This document shows positions 8,801-16,588 of a stretch of DNA of 34,829 bases, one piece after another. The translations under genes were made by a program, and so were the position numbers. The stretch spans positions 16,378 through 51,206 of the forward strand of contig DFYJ01000032.1 in NCBI GenBank assembly GCA_002383325.1, written 5' to 3'. Each line of letters starts with the position of its first letter. The stretch's first letter is position 1. The notes under the pieces were generated by a model, which searched no databases, had not been told where the DNA came from, and worked only from the letters and a program-made list of their open reading frames with translations. The stretch comes from Candidatus Aminicenantes bacterium UBA4085. Lineage in GTDB: Bacteria > Acidobacteriota > Aminicenantia > Aminicenantales > UBA4085.

Positions 8801-8921
8801 ACTGGACCTTGTTGCGTCCGAAGTATTGGCCGAAGGCGGAGGGGGCCAGAGCCGCCGCCAGGACAAGCAGGACGGCCGGGACCGCGATCCGGATCTTCGT
8901 CGATCTATCCCTGAGTCGCAT
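5850..8921 (-). CDS. Gluzincin metalloprotease / TolB-like propeller / outer-membrane barrel fusion
   Basis: A 1023-residue protein if the second ATG (8921) is used. The first ATG (8927) directly abuts AGGAG, with zero spacing, whereas 8921 has 6 nt. A signal peptide ends near PSAFGQ. Residues about 30-290 are a peptidase-MA-like domain with zinc motif H145-E-L-V-H149 and a downstream EGAAEYF glutamate, the gluzincin pattern. Residues about 300-600 hold PD40/TolB-type repeats (APALSPDGKRFLFIS, PTWAPDGKRIAFTA, PAWSPDGRWIAFVT, PQWSADSSSVFFVS), predicting a beta-propeller. Residues about 640-1023 are Tyr-rich and Omp85/surface-antigen-like, ending YFQITFYPGF with a terminal Phe. This suggests a protease-propeller unit carried by an outer-membrane barrel. 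Substrate unknown. It appears monocistronic with its own promoter. Confidence 0.82.
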   Translation of the reverse strand: MRLRDRSTKIRIAVPAVLLVLAAALAPSAFGQYFGRNKVQYERFKYQVLKTEHFDIYYYAEEEKAIRLAGQMAERWYKRFERLLDHQLRGRQALIMYASHPQFEQTTALNEMMSEGTGGVTESLKRRIILPFGGTLEDTDHVIGHELVHAFQYDIAAGPGANYNMQSASGLERAPMWMIEGAAEYFSIGPIDAHTAMWMRDLLNRKKFPTIKDLFNYYKYFPYRFGQAVWAYIGGKYGDLAVARLMKDVIRGFDYEKAIEKNLGISIKQLGQDWQASMRKDYEPVRKATHKPADLGKLVLKGTLDDPYNIAPALSPDGKRFLFISSRDLFSIDMFMGDAATGKVTRKITSTAVDPHFQSIQFIGSAGSWSARGDRLAFGAVSAGKPVLAFLDADGRRLEKEDIRFPELGEILNPTWAPDGKRIAFTALTGGTSDLYIYNLESKALQALTSDFYGDLHPAWSPDGRWIAFVTERFDSDLSILNLGGSRLALIDPATGEIKPLGGFLQGKSINPQWSADSSSVFFVSDRGGISNIYRVEVASGAQFQVTDLYTGVSGITSLSPSLSIASQSNDVLYSVYEDGSYSIFSLDKSRLAGTPVRDLEVSSTPAFLPPLERPGSEILGLLRNPLYGLPDAATFTSQPYKSKIGLDYIAPPSIGMSTGRYGTYAGGGVGFLFSDMLGFHTIVAQAQISSRIIDSAFQVAYFNSTRRTNFGLVAQRIPYQYGYYGYNYDYVNGELAYIEQQLIYRQIYYDLGTFASHPFNAFQRFEINGGLRWVDFANTYYEYAYSYYDGFLLSRDEYDLESADSIFMPYVGAALVYDSSLFGATAPVVGQSYRLEVTPTFGTLNYTTLLADYRKYVVPVKPFTLAARLVYYGRYGSGSSDERLWPMYVGYETTLRGYNYSSFEAEETFDYNRLYGNAMILANFELRFPLFGLLGLGRGYYGIFPVDMFAFYDAGMAWYSGATDAAYTPFWKSGGELKPLRSYGIGVRANVFGFLVLGASYVKPIDRPDRKPYFQITFYPGF

Positions 8922-8938
8922 GGGCATCTCCTGATCTT

Positions 8939-8967
8939 ATTATGTATATCCCTATGGGATTTGTCAA
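8939..8967 (-). promoter_or_regulatory. Promoter of the protease-propeller-barrel gene
   Basis: TTGACA (8967-8962) and CATAAT (8944-8939) on the minus strand, separated by exactly 17 nt: a near-consensus sigma-70-type promoter. The expected start (about 8932) falls on the AGGAG at 8932-8928, giving a leader of about 11 nt to the ATG at 8921. The rest of the 181-nt gap to the GH3 stop holds nothing I can identify. Confidence 0.75.
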
Positions 8968-9102
8968 TTTAACGCCTCCTACGGGGCGCTCCGCTCCCGC
9001 GATCCCCAGCATCAAGATTCGCGCCAGACGTCCCGCCTGGAGCCCGGGGCGCGCCTGCGGCCCGGATGTCCTCGGGAAAGGACAGGTGTCGGCGGCCGCG
9101 GC

Positions 9103-11766
9103 TCACGGAGCCTTCCCGGCCGTGATCTCGACCTCCCCTGTCAGGGGACCGGACGCCCCGCCCCCGGGGACGGAGAGCCCGGGCTGGCCGCCGCCGACCG
9201 AGATCTCGAATGTCCCCGGCTCGACGATCCGGCGCATGCCGGCGTCCCAGAGGGACAGCTGGCCCGGCTCCAGCCGGAAGGCGACGGTCTTGGTCTCGCC
9301 GGGATTCAGGAGGATCCGCTTGAATCCTTGCAGGGATCGAAGAGCGACCGGTACCGAGGCCTGCTTGTCCCTGACGTAGAGCTGGACCACCTCCTCCCCG
9401 GCCCGAGTGCCCGCGTTGCGGACGTCGACCCGGACCTCGAAGGCCTCCCCCGCCGAGGCCCGAGCCGGCAGGTCCAGCCGGCTGTATTCGAACCGGGTGT
9501 AGCTCAGTCCGTAGCCGAAGGGATAGAGGGGGCGGCCCTGGAAGAAGCGGTAGGTGCGGCCTTTCATGGCGTAGTCGGAGAAGGGCGGCAGCTCGGCCAC
9601 GGAGGAGTGGAAAGTCACCGGAAGCCGGCCGGCGGGGTTGTAGTCGCCGAACAGCACATCGGCCAGGGCGCTCCCGGCCGCTTGCCCGGGGTACCAGGCC
9701 TCCAGGATGGCCGCCACTCCGGCGGCCTCGCCGTCCACGGCCAGGGGGCTGCCGTTGAGCAGGACCAGGACGGTCGGACGGCCAAGCTTGACGACCGCCT
9801 CCATGAGATCCCTCTGGATCGAGGGCAGGTCGAGGGTCAGCCTGTCGCCGCCGGCGAAGCCCTCCACCGGAACGTCCATCTCCTCGCCCTCCAGCCGCGG
9901 CGAAAGCCCCAGGCACAGAATGACCGCGTCCGCGCCCTTGGCCGCGTCCAGCGCCTCGCGGCGAAGGCCGCGGCCCGGCATCCGCCAGAGCAGCCGGATC
10001 GAAGCGTCCCCGGCCCGGCAGGAATAGTCCAGCCGGATCTGGTAGGGCGTGCCGCCCCGCAGGGTCACCGGCTTGGCCGTCCGGCGCGGGTGGTGGCTGC
10101 CGTCGAACTCAACCAGCAGCTTGTTCTCGAAATAGAGCTGGAACGAATTGAAGCCCTCGCCGCCCAGGTAGTACTCCCCGCTCTCCGGCGGCACCAGCAG
10201 GCCCGTCCAGCGGATGGAGAAGTCGTCCGGGTCGAATCTCTCCGAGGGAGCCTCGTCCCACCACTCGAAGTCGATCTTCTTGTCGATGCGCAGGAAGGCC
10301 GGATCGCCGCGGAATTCGCGGTTGGGGTAGTATTCGCCGCGCAGGCCGTTGGTCCGGCGACCCTGGTCCATGATCATGAGGTACGAGGGCGGCACCGCCT
10401 CCAGCCCCGGCAGCCCGGGCGCCGGATCGCAGCCGCGGGCGTAGGCCACCTCGGTCCGCGGGGCGACCTTGTCCAGGATGCCCTGAAGCGGGGTGACGGG
10501 ATTGGACGGTGTGCCGTTGTAATTGCCCAGCAGGACCTCGACGTCGGCCGCGTTGGGCCCGATGACGGCGATCTTCCGGAGGTTCTTATCCAGGGGCAGC
10601 AGGCCGCCCTTGTTGCGCAGCAGGACGATGGACTTGCGGGCCGCTTCCAGGGCCAGGCGCCGGTGAGCTTCGCTGTCCACGACGCTCATGGGGATGGCGG
10701 CGTAGGGCACTCGCTCGGGCGGGTCGAACAATCCCAAGCGGAAGCGGGCCCGGAACAGGCGCTTGACCGAGACATCGAGGTCCTTCTCCGCGATCAGGCC
10801 GCGCTGGACCGCCTCCAGGAGGGCCGCATACTCCGTACCGCAGTTGAGGTCCGTGCCGGCCTTGACGGCCATAGCTGCCGCTTCCGCCGCATCGGAGGCC
10901 TGCTTGTGCCCGGTCCGGATGTCGTTGACCGCGTCGCAGTCCGAGACGACGTAGCCCCCGAAGCCCCATTCCCGGCGCAGGATCCGGCTCAGAAGGAGGT
11001 CGCTCCCACAGCAAGGCCGGCCGTCGTAGGCATTGTAGGCGCACATGACCGAGAAAGCTCTGGCCTCCTCGATCGCGGCCTGGAAATGGGGCAGGTAGGA
11101 CTCGCGCAGGTCGCGCTCGCCGGCCAGGGCCTCGAAGCCGTGCCGGTCGGGCTCGGGGCCGCTGTGGACGGCGAAGTGCTTGGGCGTGGCGACGGTCTTC
11201 AGGAAGCGCGAGTCGTCGCCCTGCAGGCCGCGGATGAAAGCCACGGCCAAGCGCCCGGTCAGGTAGGGGTCCTCACCGTAAGTCTCCATGCCCCGGCCCC
11301 AGCGGGGGTCGCGGAAGAGGTTGATGTTCGGCGACCAGAAGGTCAGCCCCTGATAGATCCCCCGCAGGCCGCGCCGGACGGCCTCGTGGTGCTTGGCCCG
11401 GGCCTCGTCGGAAATGGCCGTCGCGACACGGCCCATGAGGTCGGCGTCCCAAGCCGCGGCCAATCCGATGGCCTGCGGAAAAACAGTGGCCAGCCCGGCC
11501 CGGGCCACGCCGTGCAGGCCCTCGTTCCACCAATTGTAAGCGGGCACGCCCAGGCGCTCGACGGCGGGGGCCGCATGCATCATCTGGGCGACCTTCTCCT
11601 CGAGCGTCAGGCGCGAGACGAGGTCGTCCACCCGCTTGTCCGGGGGAACATCGGGGTCTCGGAAGACGATTTCATCAGGGGCAGAGCGGCTGCAGGCGGA
11701 GACCCCCACAGCGGCGGCCGCCAAGAAGACCGCGGCCGCCAACCTGCGCTTCCGGGAAGTCTTCAT
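9103..11766 (-). CDS. GH3 beta-glycosidase (beta-xylosidase/glucosidase type) lipoprotein with PA14 insert
   Basis: An 887-residue protein. The start at 11766 is chosen because GAGGAGG lies about 5 nt upstream and it opens a lipoprotein signal (MKTSRKRRLAAA, lipobox GVSAC). Domains: GH3 N-terminal barrel (about 30-370) with KHFAVHSGPE and the catalytic nucleophile D276 in VVSDCDAV; GH3 C-terminal sandwich; a PA14 domain (LRGEYYPNREF to SIRLLWRMPG, about 480-610) inserted into it; and a C-terminal Fn3-like domain (VRNAGTRAGEEVVQLYV). The HSGPE and SDC signatures match bacterial Xyl3A-type enzymes that release xylose or glucose from oligosaccharides. Lipid anchoring suggests action at the outer or inner membrane. 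It lies 31 nt downstream of the gamma-glutamyltransferase, so probably the same transcript. Confidence 0.9.
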   Translation of the reverse strand: MKTSRKRRLAAAVFLAAAAVGVSACSRSAPDEIVFRDPDVPPDKRVDDLVSRLTLEEKVAQMMHAAPAVERLGVPAYNWWNEGLHGVARAGLATVFPQAIGLAAAWDADLMGRVATAISDEARAKHHEAVRRGLRGIYQGLTFWSPNINLFRDPRWGRGMETYGEDPYLTGRLAVAFIRGLQGDDSRFLKTVATPKHFAVHSGPEPDRHGFEALAGERDLRESYLPHFQAAIEEARAFSVMCAYNAYDGRPCCGSDLLLSRILRREWGFGGYVVSDCDAVNDIRTGHKQASDAAEAAAMAVKAGTDLNCGTEYAALLEAVQRGLIAEKDLDVSVKRLFRARFRLGLFDPPERVPYAAIPMSVVDSEAHRRLALEAARKSIVLLRNKGGLLPLDKNLRKIAVIGPNAADVEVLLGNYNGTPSNPVTPLQGILDKVAPRTEVAYARGCDPAPGLPGLEAVPPSYLMIMDQGRRTNGLRGEYYPNREFRGDPAFLRIDKKIDFEWWDEAPSERFDPDDFSIRWTGLLVPPESGEYYLGGEGFNSFQLYFENKLLVEFDGSHHPRRTAKPVTLRGGTPYQIRLDYSCRAGDASIRLLWRMPGRGLRREALDAAKGADAVILCLGLSPRLEGEEMDVPVEGFAGGDRLTLDLPSIQRDLMEAVVKLGRPTVLVLLNGSPLAVDGEAAGVAAILEAWYPGQAAGSALADVLFGDYNPAGRLPVTFHSSVAELPPFSDYAMKGRTYRFFQGRPLYPFGYGLSYTRFEYSRLDLPARASAGEAFEVRVDVRNAGTRAGEEVVQLYVRDKQASVPVALRSLQGFKRILLNPGETKTVAFRLEPGQLSLWDAGMRRIVEPGTFEISVGGGQPGLSVPGGGASGPLTGEVEITAGKAP

Positions 11767-11797
11767 GGGGCCTCCTCGGGCGGCGGTCGCCGCCCCC

Positions 11798-13636
11798 TCA
11801 CCAGATAACGCCGTAATCATCCCCGTAGTTGCTCGACCCGCCCCAGATGGTGCCGTGGACCGCGTCGAGGAAGAGAGCGTTGATGGGGCCCGAGGTGGCC
11901 CGCCTGACGGTCAGGGTGTAGCCCATGGCCTTGAGCTTCTCGCGCACCTCGGCCGGGACCCGCTCATGGATCTCGAGCCGCCCCGGGATGCCCTTGTGGT
12001 CATCGAAGGAGCTGCGCATCTGGAAGCTGTTGAAGTTGGCCGCCTCGCAGGCTTCCTGGATGTTCATGCCGAACTCGACCACGTTGAGGAACAGCTGCAG
12101 CAGGTTCTGGTCCTGGGTGTCGCCGCCCTGGACGGCGAACGACAGGAACGGCTTGCCGTCCTTGAGGGCCAGCCCGGGGGTCAGGGTGACCCGGGGCCGC
12201 TTGCCGGGAGCGATGACGTTGAAGGGACCGTCGACATCGTCCAGGACGAAGCTCTGGGCCCGCTGGCTGAGGCCGATGCCGGTCCGGCCGGCGATGACCG
12301 CGGGAATCCAGCCGCCGCTGGGAGTCACCGAGACGACCCAGCCCTTCTCGTCGGCCGCCTGGATGGAGGTCGTGCCGGTGAAGAAGGACTCGGTCCCGGA
12401 CGCCTCATCGATCTTGACGGCGCCGGGCAGGGGCCACCGCTCCAGGTGGCGAAGAAAGGGGTTGCTCTGGCCCTGGAAGGGGTAGGGATCGCCCGGCTTG
12501 GCTTCGGGATCATTGCGATCGGGATCGACGAGCTTGACCCTCTCCCGGGCGTAATCTTTGGACAGCAGCCCGGCCAGCGGCTCCTCGGGCGGATTGTAGG
12601 GGTCGCCGTAATAGAAGTCACGGTCGGCGAAGGCCAGGTGCATGACCTGGCAAAGGGTGTGGATGTAGGGCGCGGTGTTGTATCCCAGCCCCTTGAGGTC
12701 GAGCGTCTCCAGCATGTTCAGGGCTTGGAGCATGACCGGACCCTGGGTCCAGGCAGCGAGCTTGCAGACCTCGATGCCCTTGTAGTCCGTCCGGACCGGC
12801 TCCTCGATCAGGACCCGCCAGCGGGCCAGGTCCTCCAGGGTGATGAGGGCCCCTTCCTCGCGGGCTCCGCGGACGAATTCGCGGGCGATGTCGCCGCGGT
12901 AGAAGCGCTCGTAGGCCGCCTCGATGGCTTCGGCTCGGGAGCGTCCGTCGGCGAGGGCTTCCTTCTCGGCCGCGACCAGCTTGCGCAGGGTATCGGCCAA
13001 GTCGGGCTGGCGGAAGACCTCGCCCGCCACCGGGCCTTCAGGGGCGCCGCCCAGCCGCGGCAGGAGAACCAGGCGCGACATGCGCCAGGATTTCAGCTTG
13101 TCCTTGTTCCGCTCGATGCTGCGGGCCGTCTCCCCGTCCATGGGGTAGCCCTCGGCCATTTGGATGGCCGGGCTCAGGACGTCCTTGAGGGACAATGTGC
13201 CGAACTCGGCCAGCATGGTCAGCAGGCCGCCCGGCGTGCCGGGGGTGATAGCCGCCAGCGGGCCCGTCGCGGGCGGGTAGGCCAAGCCCTTAGATTTGTA
13301 GAATTCCGGTGTGGCCCCGGTCGGGGCCACTCCCAGCCCATTGATCGCCACAACCTTGCGGGTCCGCGGGTTGTAGATCAGGGCCTGGGTTTCGCCGCCC
13401 CAGCTCAAGGTGTCCCACATGGTGCAGACGGCGGCCAGCATGGCGCAGGCGGCATCGACGGCGTTGCCGCCCCGCTCGAACATCATGGCCCCGGCCGTGG
13501 CGGCCAGGGGCTTGCCGGTGATGGCCGCCCAATGGCGGCCGTGGAGGACCGGCTTGGCGGTCGTCCGCTGAGCCGGGAAGGCGGCGGCCAGGGCCGCCGC
13601 GCAAGCGATTCCTGCGAGCAATGGCATTCCCTTCAT
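11798..13636 (-). CDS. ggt: Gamma-glutamyltransferase, secreted
   Basis: A 612-residue N-terminal-nucleophile hydrolase precursor with a signal peptide (MKGMPLLAGIACAAALAAAF). The family cleaves gamma-glutamyl bonds, for example in glutathione, and self-processes before a Thr. The expected processing site is GT422-T-SIQAADEKG, corresponding to the TTxxS(V/A)xD signature; other landmarks are GGNAVDAACAM and PRVTLTPGLALKDGKP. The ATG at 13636 is kept rather than 13627 because Lys2 supplies the positive n-region of the signal peptide. No Shine-Dalgarno sequence precedes it and a -10 box ends only 9 nt upstream, so the message may be leaderless. It probably acts in the periplasm to liberate glutamate and amino acids. 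It leads an apparent operon with the GH3 gene. Confidence 0.9.
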   Translation of the reverse strand: MKGMPLLAGIACAAALAAAFPAQRTTAKPVLHGRHWAAITGKPLAATAGAMMFERGGNAVDAACAMLAAVCTMWDTLSWGGETQALIYNPRTRKVVAINGLGVAPTGATPEFYKSKGLAYPPATGPLAAITPGTPGGLLTMLAEFGTLSLKDVLSPAIQMAEGYPMDGETARSIERNKDKLKSWRMSRLVLLPRLGGAPEGPVAGEVFRQPDLADTLRKLVAAEKEALADGRSRAEAIEAAYERFYRGDIAREFVRGAREEGALITLEDLARWRVLIEEPVRTDYKGIEVCKLAAWTQGPVMLQALNMLETLDLKGLGYNTAPYIHTLCQVMHLAFADRDFYYGDPYNPPEEPLAGLLSKDYARERVKLVDPDRNDPEAKPGDPYPFQGQSNPFLRHLERWPLPGAVKIDEASGTESFFTGTTSIQAADEKGWVVSVTPSGGWIPAVIAGRTGIGLSQRAQSFVLDDVDGPFNVIAPGKRPRVTLTPGLALKDGKPFLSFAVQGGDTQDQNLLQLFLNVVEFGMNIQEACEAANFNSFQMRSSFDDHKGIPGRLEIHERVPAEVREKLKAMGYTLTVRRATSGPINALFLDAVHGTIWGGSSNYGDDYGVIW

Positions 13637-13645
13637 GGCCCGCCG

Positions 13646-13674
13646 ATTGTATGCGTTTCGGCGGCGGAAGGCAA
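13646..13674 (-). promoter_or_regulatory. Promoter of ggt, predicting a leaderless mRNA
   Basis: TTGCCT (13674-13669), a 17-nt spacer, then TACAAT (13651-13646) on the minus strand. The predicted transcript start (about 13639) is only 2-3 nt before the ATG at 13636. Confidence 0.55.
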
Positions 13675-13719
13675 AGCGTCCGGGCTCAGCCCTTGGCCGC
13701 CTTCTTCAGCCGGGGAACT

Positions 13720-14004
13720 TCAAGGCTTGTCGGGGTCGGCTTTCTCCACGACGATGGTCATTTTGGAGACCAGGGCGGCGATAGCCCCGACCGCGGCCAG
13801 GACGGGGGCGAAGGCGGCTCCGACCAGTCCTACCGTCAGGGGGATCTCCAGGAAGGTCTTGCCGGTATCGTCCTTGAGGATGATCCGCCGGATATTGCCT
13901 TCGTGGATGAGCTCCTTCATCTTATTCAAGATCTCGCCGCCATTGAGCTTGAACTCTTCCGTTTTGCCTTTGGCTTCTTTGGCTTCTTCAGTCGGTTCAG
14001 TCAT
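13720..14004 (-). CDS. DUF4342 small protein
   Basis: A 94-residue protein with a charged Glu/Lys-rich start (MTEPTEEAKEAKGKTEEFK) and a conserved core: a helix (GGEILNKMKELIHEGN), a two-strand segment (IRRIILKDDTGKTFLEIPL) and a hydrophobic stretch (GLVGAAFAPVLAAVGAIAALV) that could be a membrane or amphipathic helix. This layout is typical of DUF4342, a widespread family of unknown function often encoded as a lone gene. GGGAGG lies 6 nt before the ATG. The gene has its own promoter, and the MITE-like element begins about 60 nt upstream of the start codon. Confidence 0.85.
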   Translation of the reverse strand: MTEPTEEAKEAKGKTEEFKLNGGEILNKMKELIHEGNIRRIILKDDTGKTFLEIPLTVGLVGAAFAPVLAAVGAIAALVSKMTIVVEKADPDKP

Positions 14005-14021
14005 GTGCGTCCTCCCGCTTG

Positions 14022-14050
14022 ATTATACGAGAACCCCGCCTCTGAAGTTC
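14022..14050 (-). promoter_or_regulatory. Promoter of the DUF4342 gene
   Basis: Perfect -10 TATAAT (14027-14022, minus strand). The -35 position at 17-nt spacing reads GAACTT, a weak match. The start would fall at the GGGAGG ribosome-binding site, for a leader of about 11 nt. The upstream edge lies just before the inverted-repeat element, whose insertion may have replaced part of the upstream region. Confidence 0.55.
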
Positions 14051-14063
14051 GAAGAATTAATTA

Positions 14064-14246
14064 GGGGGACACCATACATAACTCCCGAATTCCATAAGGG
14101 ATTCCGCATGGATCGGAAGCCCTGTGGGACGGAAAAGCTTTATCTGCGTCACCGTATGTCCCAGGAGTCGCGCTGCAGCTGCGCTCAGAGGAAGAGGGAG
14201 ATAAAGGATGGCCGGAATAATTCGGGAGTTATGTATGGTGTCCCCC
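14064..14246 (+). repeat. MITE/REPIN-like inverted-repeat element
   Basis: A perfect 28-bp inverted repeat (14064-14091 and 14219-14246; outer edge GGGGGACACCATACATAAC) flanks about 127 bp, making a 183-bp element. Related AT-rich sequence extends a further roughly 10 bp outwards on both sides (AATTAATTA / AATTATTCCC). The GGGGACACCATAC type of end resembles, from memory, sequences associated with REP-associated tyrosine (IS200-like, RAYT) transposases, which mobilise short palindromes. No transposase is present, so the element would be non-autonomous. The 63-codon open frame across it is not convincing. It accounts for most of the gap between DUF4342 and the GWxTD gene. Confidence 0.8.
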
Positions 14247-14288
14247 AATTATTCCCGCCCCGCCGCGGGGCGTGAAACCTCCTGGATA

Positions 14289-16370
14289 TTACTTCTTGGC
14301 TAACTCGTCCACAAGCGCCTGGATCTCCGGCTGCTCCGGGTTGAGCTTGAGGGAGGCCCGCAAGACGGCCAACGCATCCTGCGTCCGGCCCAGGCGGACG
14401 TAGCAGCGCCCCAGATCGCCGAGCAGAGCCGTGTCGCTGTCGAAGAGCCGGTTCCCGGACTCCAGGGCCGCGGCCGCCTCATCCAGGCGTCCGAGCGTCA
14501 GCAGAGCCCGGCCTCGGGTGTGGAAGTACTTGAACCGAAGCTTCGACTCGTCCTTGAGCGCCTCGAGAAGGGTTAGAGCACGCTCGCTTTCGCCCCGGCC
14601 GATGAGGAAGGCGGCATATTCGGGGATGGCGGCCAAGTAGCCGGGGTTGAGACTGTGGGCCTTGGCATAGTAGGCCGCGGCCCGCTCGCCAGCGCCTGTC
14701 CGCTCATACTGGCCGGCCAGGGAGTAGAAATGGAGAAACTCTCCAGCCCGGGGCATGATCCGGGCGTAGGCGATCGGCCGGCCAAGATCCTTCTCGGCCG
14801 TGACGATGAAATGCCCGGTCCTGGCGTCCTTCTCCGCGCCGCCGCCGTCGACCAGGGTCAAAACCAGATCGTAATAATCGGGCGCCAGATCGGAAACCGG
14901 GATGGAGAAGACCATGTTCTGGACGGCCCGACGCGGCTGATCCTTGAGGGCCCGGGTCCATTCCTTGCGGACCGGGCTCTGCGGCCGCAGCCCCCGGACC
15001 GAGGCCCGCAGCGAGCCGCTCTCCCACAGCTCCGGACTGACTCCGATGACCTGGACGAGAGCCTGGATCTCGTCCCCCGCGGCGAAGGTCATCTTGGGAT
15101 CGACATGGAGGCGCGTCTCCCCCGCCTGGAAAGGCAGGAAGGCGTCCGGCCGGCCCTCGGCCGACTTGTAACCCAGGACCGGCCCGGCCAAGCGGGCCAT
15201 GCCGACGGGGACATCGAGGTCTTTCTCCAGGACCGCGAACTCCTTGCCCACGGTGTTGCGGAAGAGCACGGTCAGCTTCGAGGCGCCCTCGATCACCGGG
15301 AAAAAGTCCTCCAGCACGATGCCCTTGCTCTCGGCCTCGCCCAGCCGGCCGGCCGGCACGTTGATGGGGATGTCCTTGGCATACTGCAGGACGACCTTGT
15401 TGCCCACCCGCAGGCTGACGTCGATCTGGAAATCGCAGTAGTACTCGTCCTTGTCCTTGTAGTAGTCGAGCGACAGCCGCTTGGGGGCCAGGGCAAAGTG
15501 GCCGTAAGGCAGGCCGCTCCCGGGATCGAAGAGGACCACCGCCTCAGTCGGGCCCTCCAGCACGTTGGTCAGATACTCGGTGCTGACGATGCCCCGGTAA
15601 TTGAGAAAATGGGTGGCGTACGTGTCGTTGAAGGCCCGCTTGGGCGAGTCCGCGATGGCGGCCAGCTGGGCCTGTGTCTCCAGCGACGGCTGGTAGCCGT
15701 ACGGGATCTGTCCGGGGATGATCGACAGGCTGACCAGGGCCAGGCTGGGCTGAAGGTCGTAGATCCGCTCGTACATCGACTGGTAGGCCGTGGCCTCGAA
15801 CTCCGAAGCCGAGCGCAGGAGCAGGCGGGACGGCCCGTCGAGGACCGGGTCGTAGAGCCTGTACTCCCCGGTGCCGCCGCGCTGGTAGAAGACCAGGACG
15901 AAGTGCTCCGGCAATCCCTTGGCCGGATCGCCGTAGTAGGACCACAGCTCCGTCGGGACCAGCTCGGATGAGCCGGCGATCGGCTCGATCGAGGCCGGAG
16001 GACCCAGGATGATGTGCATCCGGCCGCGGTCGGACATCCAACCCGGCCGGGAAGCGTCGTAGCGGTACCGCCGATTGGCTTCGGCAAAGCGCTTGAGGTG
16101 CTCCTCTCTGAATTCGTTGGCCGGCGTGCCGGGCGTCGGATCGCGTATGCGCCAGAAGGCTTCGATGAAAACGTCCCGCTCGCGGTCATGGCCGAGCTCC
16201 AGGAAGACATCCCGTTCTTTGCCGGTCATGATGTACGAGGTCAGGTCGAGCCATTCCCGGTAGGTCGGGGCCAGCGACTCGGGCTTGGCCTTCTGGCCTC
16301 CTCCGGCGGCGCCTGCGGCCACGAGCAGGGCCAGGATTGCGGCGGCGGCGCGGGAGGACGGTCGGGGCAC
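14289..16370 (-). CDS. GWxTD-domain protein with C-terminal TPR repeats
   Basis: A 693-residue protein with a GTG start at 16370: AAGGAG lies 7 nt before it, and no ATG fits as well. A signal peptide (residues 1-25) is followed by the GWxTD domain: FWRIRDPTPGTPANEFREEH, then RPG110-W-M-S-D114-RGRMHIILGPP, a variant with Ser in place of Thr. The middle region (about 200-540) is beta-rich (APKRLSLDYYKDKDEYYC...). Residues about 545-690 form three or four TPRs (GAGERAAAYYAKAHSLNPGY, GRLDEAAAALESGNRLF, GRTQDALAVLRASLKLNP). GWxTD proteins are typical of Acidobacteria, Aminicenantes and relatives; their function is not established. It is probably periplasmic and scaffold-like. It appears monocistronic. 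Confidence 0.88.
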   Translation of the reverse strand: MPRPSSRAAAAILALLVAAGAAGGGQKAKPESLAPTYREWLDLTSYIMTGKERDVFLELGHDRERDVFIEAFWRIRDPTPGTPANEFREEHLKRFAEANRRYRYDASRPGWMSDRGRMHIILGPPASIEPIAGSSELVPTELWSYYGDPAKGLPEHFVLVFYQRGGTGEYRLYDPVLDGPSRLLLRSASEFEATAYQSMYERIYDLQPSLALVSLSIIPGQIPYGYQPSLETQAQLAAIADSPKRAFNDTYATHFLNYRGIVSTEYLTNVLEGPTEAVVLFDPGSGLPYGHFALAPKRLSLDYYKDKDEYYCDFQIDVSLRVGNKVVLQYAKDIPINVPAGRLGEAESKGIVLEDFFPVIEGASKLTVLFRNTVGKEFAVLEKDLDVPVGMARLAGPVLGYKSAEGRPDAFLPFQAGETRLHVDPKMTFAAGDEIQALVQVIGVSPELWESGSLRASVRGLRPQSPVRKEWTRALKDQPRRAVQNMVFSIPVSDLAPDYYDLVLTLVDGGGAEKDARTGHFIVTAEKDLGRPIAYARIMPRAGEFLHFYSLAGQYERTGAGERAAAYYAKAHSLNPGYLAAIPEYAAFLIGRGESERALTLLEALKDESKLRFKYFHTRGRALLTLGRLDEAAAALESGNRLFDSDTALLGDLGRCYVRLGRTQDALAVLRASLKLNPEQPEIQALVDELAKK

Positions 16371-16406
16371 GGATGATCTCCTTGCGGCGTAAGATGTTCC
16401 CGTCTA

Positions 16407-16415
16407 TTTATAGCA
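16407..16415 (-). promoter_or_regulatory. Extended -10 promoter of the GWxTD gene
   Basis: TGC-TATAAA on the minus strand forms an extended -10 element (TGn plus hexamer); no -35 is visible. The leader would be about 30 nt. Confidence 0.45.
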
Positions 16416-16525
16416 CAGAACCGAGCGGGCTCGGGCCCGGGAGACCCCCGGCCGCGGATCGGTCCCCCTTGGAAGAACGGCGATCCGATGGGAACGGTTG
16501 CCTCTAAGCCGGCGGCTTCCTCGCG

Positions 16526-16554
16526 TTGACAAAGCCAGCGGTTTTTAATACTTT
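16526..16554 (+). promoter_or_regulatory. Putative promoter of the MFS/oxidoreductase/isomerase operon
   Basis: Perfect -35 TTGACA (16526-16531), a 17-nt spacer and TACTTT (16549-16554). The -10 keeps only the key T-A---T positions. It lies 34 nt upstream of the MFS start, and the AAGGAGG ribosome-binding site follows at 16577-16583. Confidence 0.55.
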
Positions 16555-16588
16555 GGCCTCTATCGCCACCCCCCCCAAGGAGGCCGCC

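Noticed and set aside
14057..14248. 63-codon open frame across the MITE-like element
   Set aside because: It begins and ends in the inverted repeats, has no ribosome-binding site and resembles no transposase.
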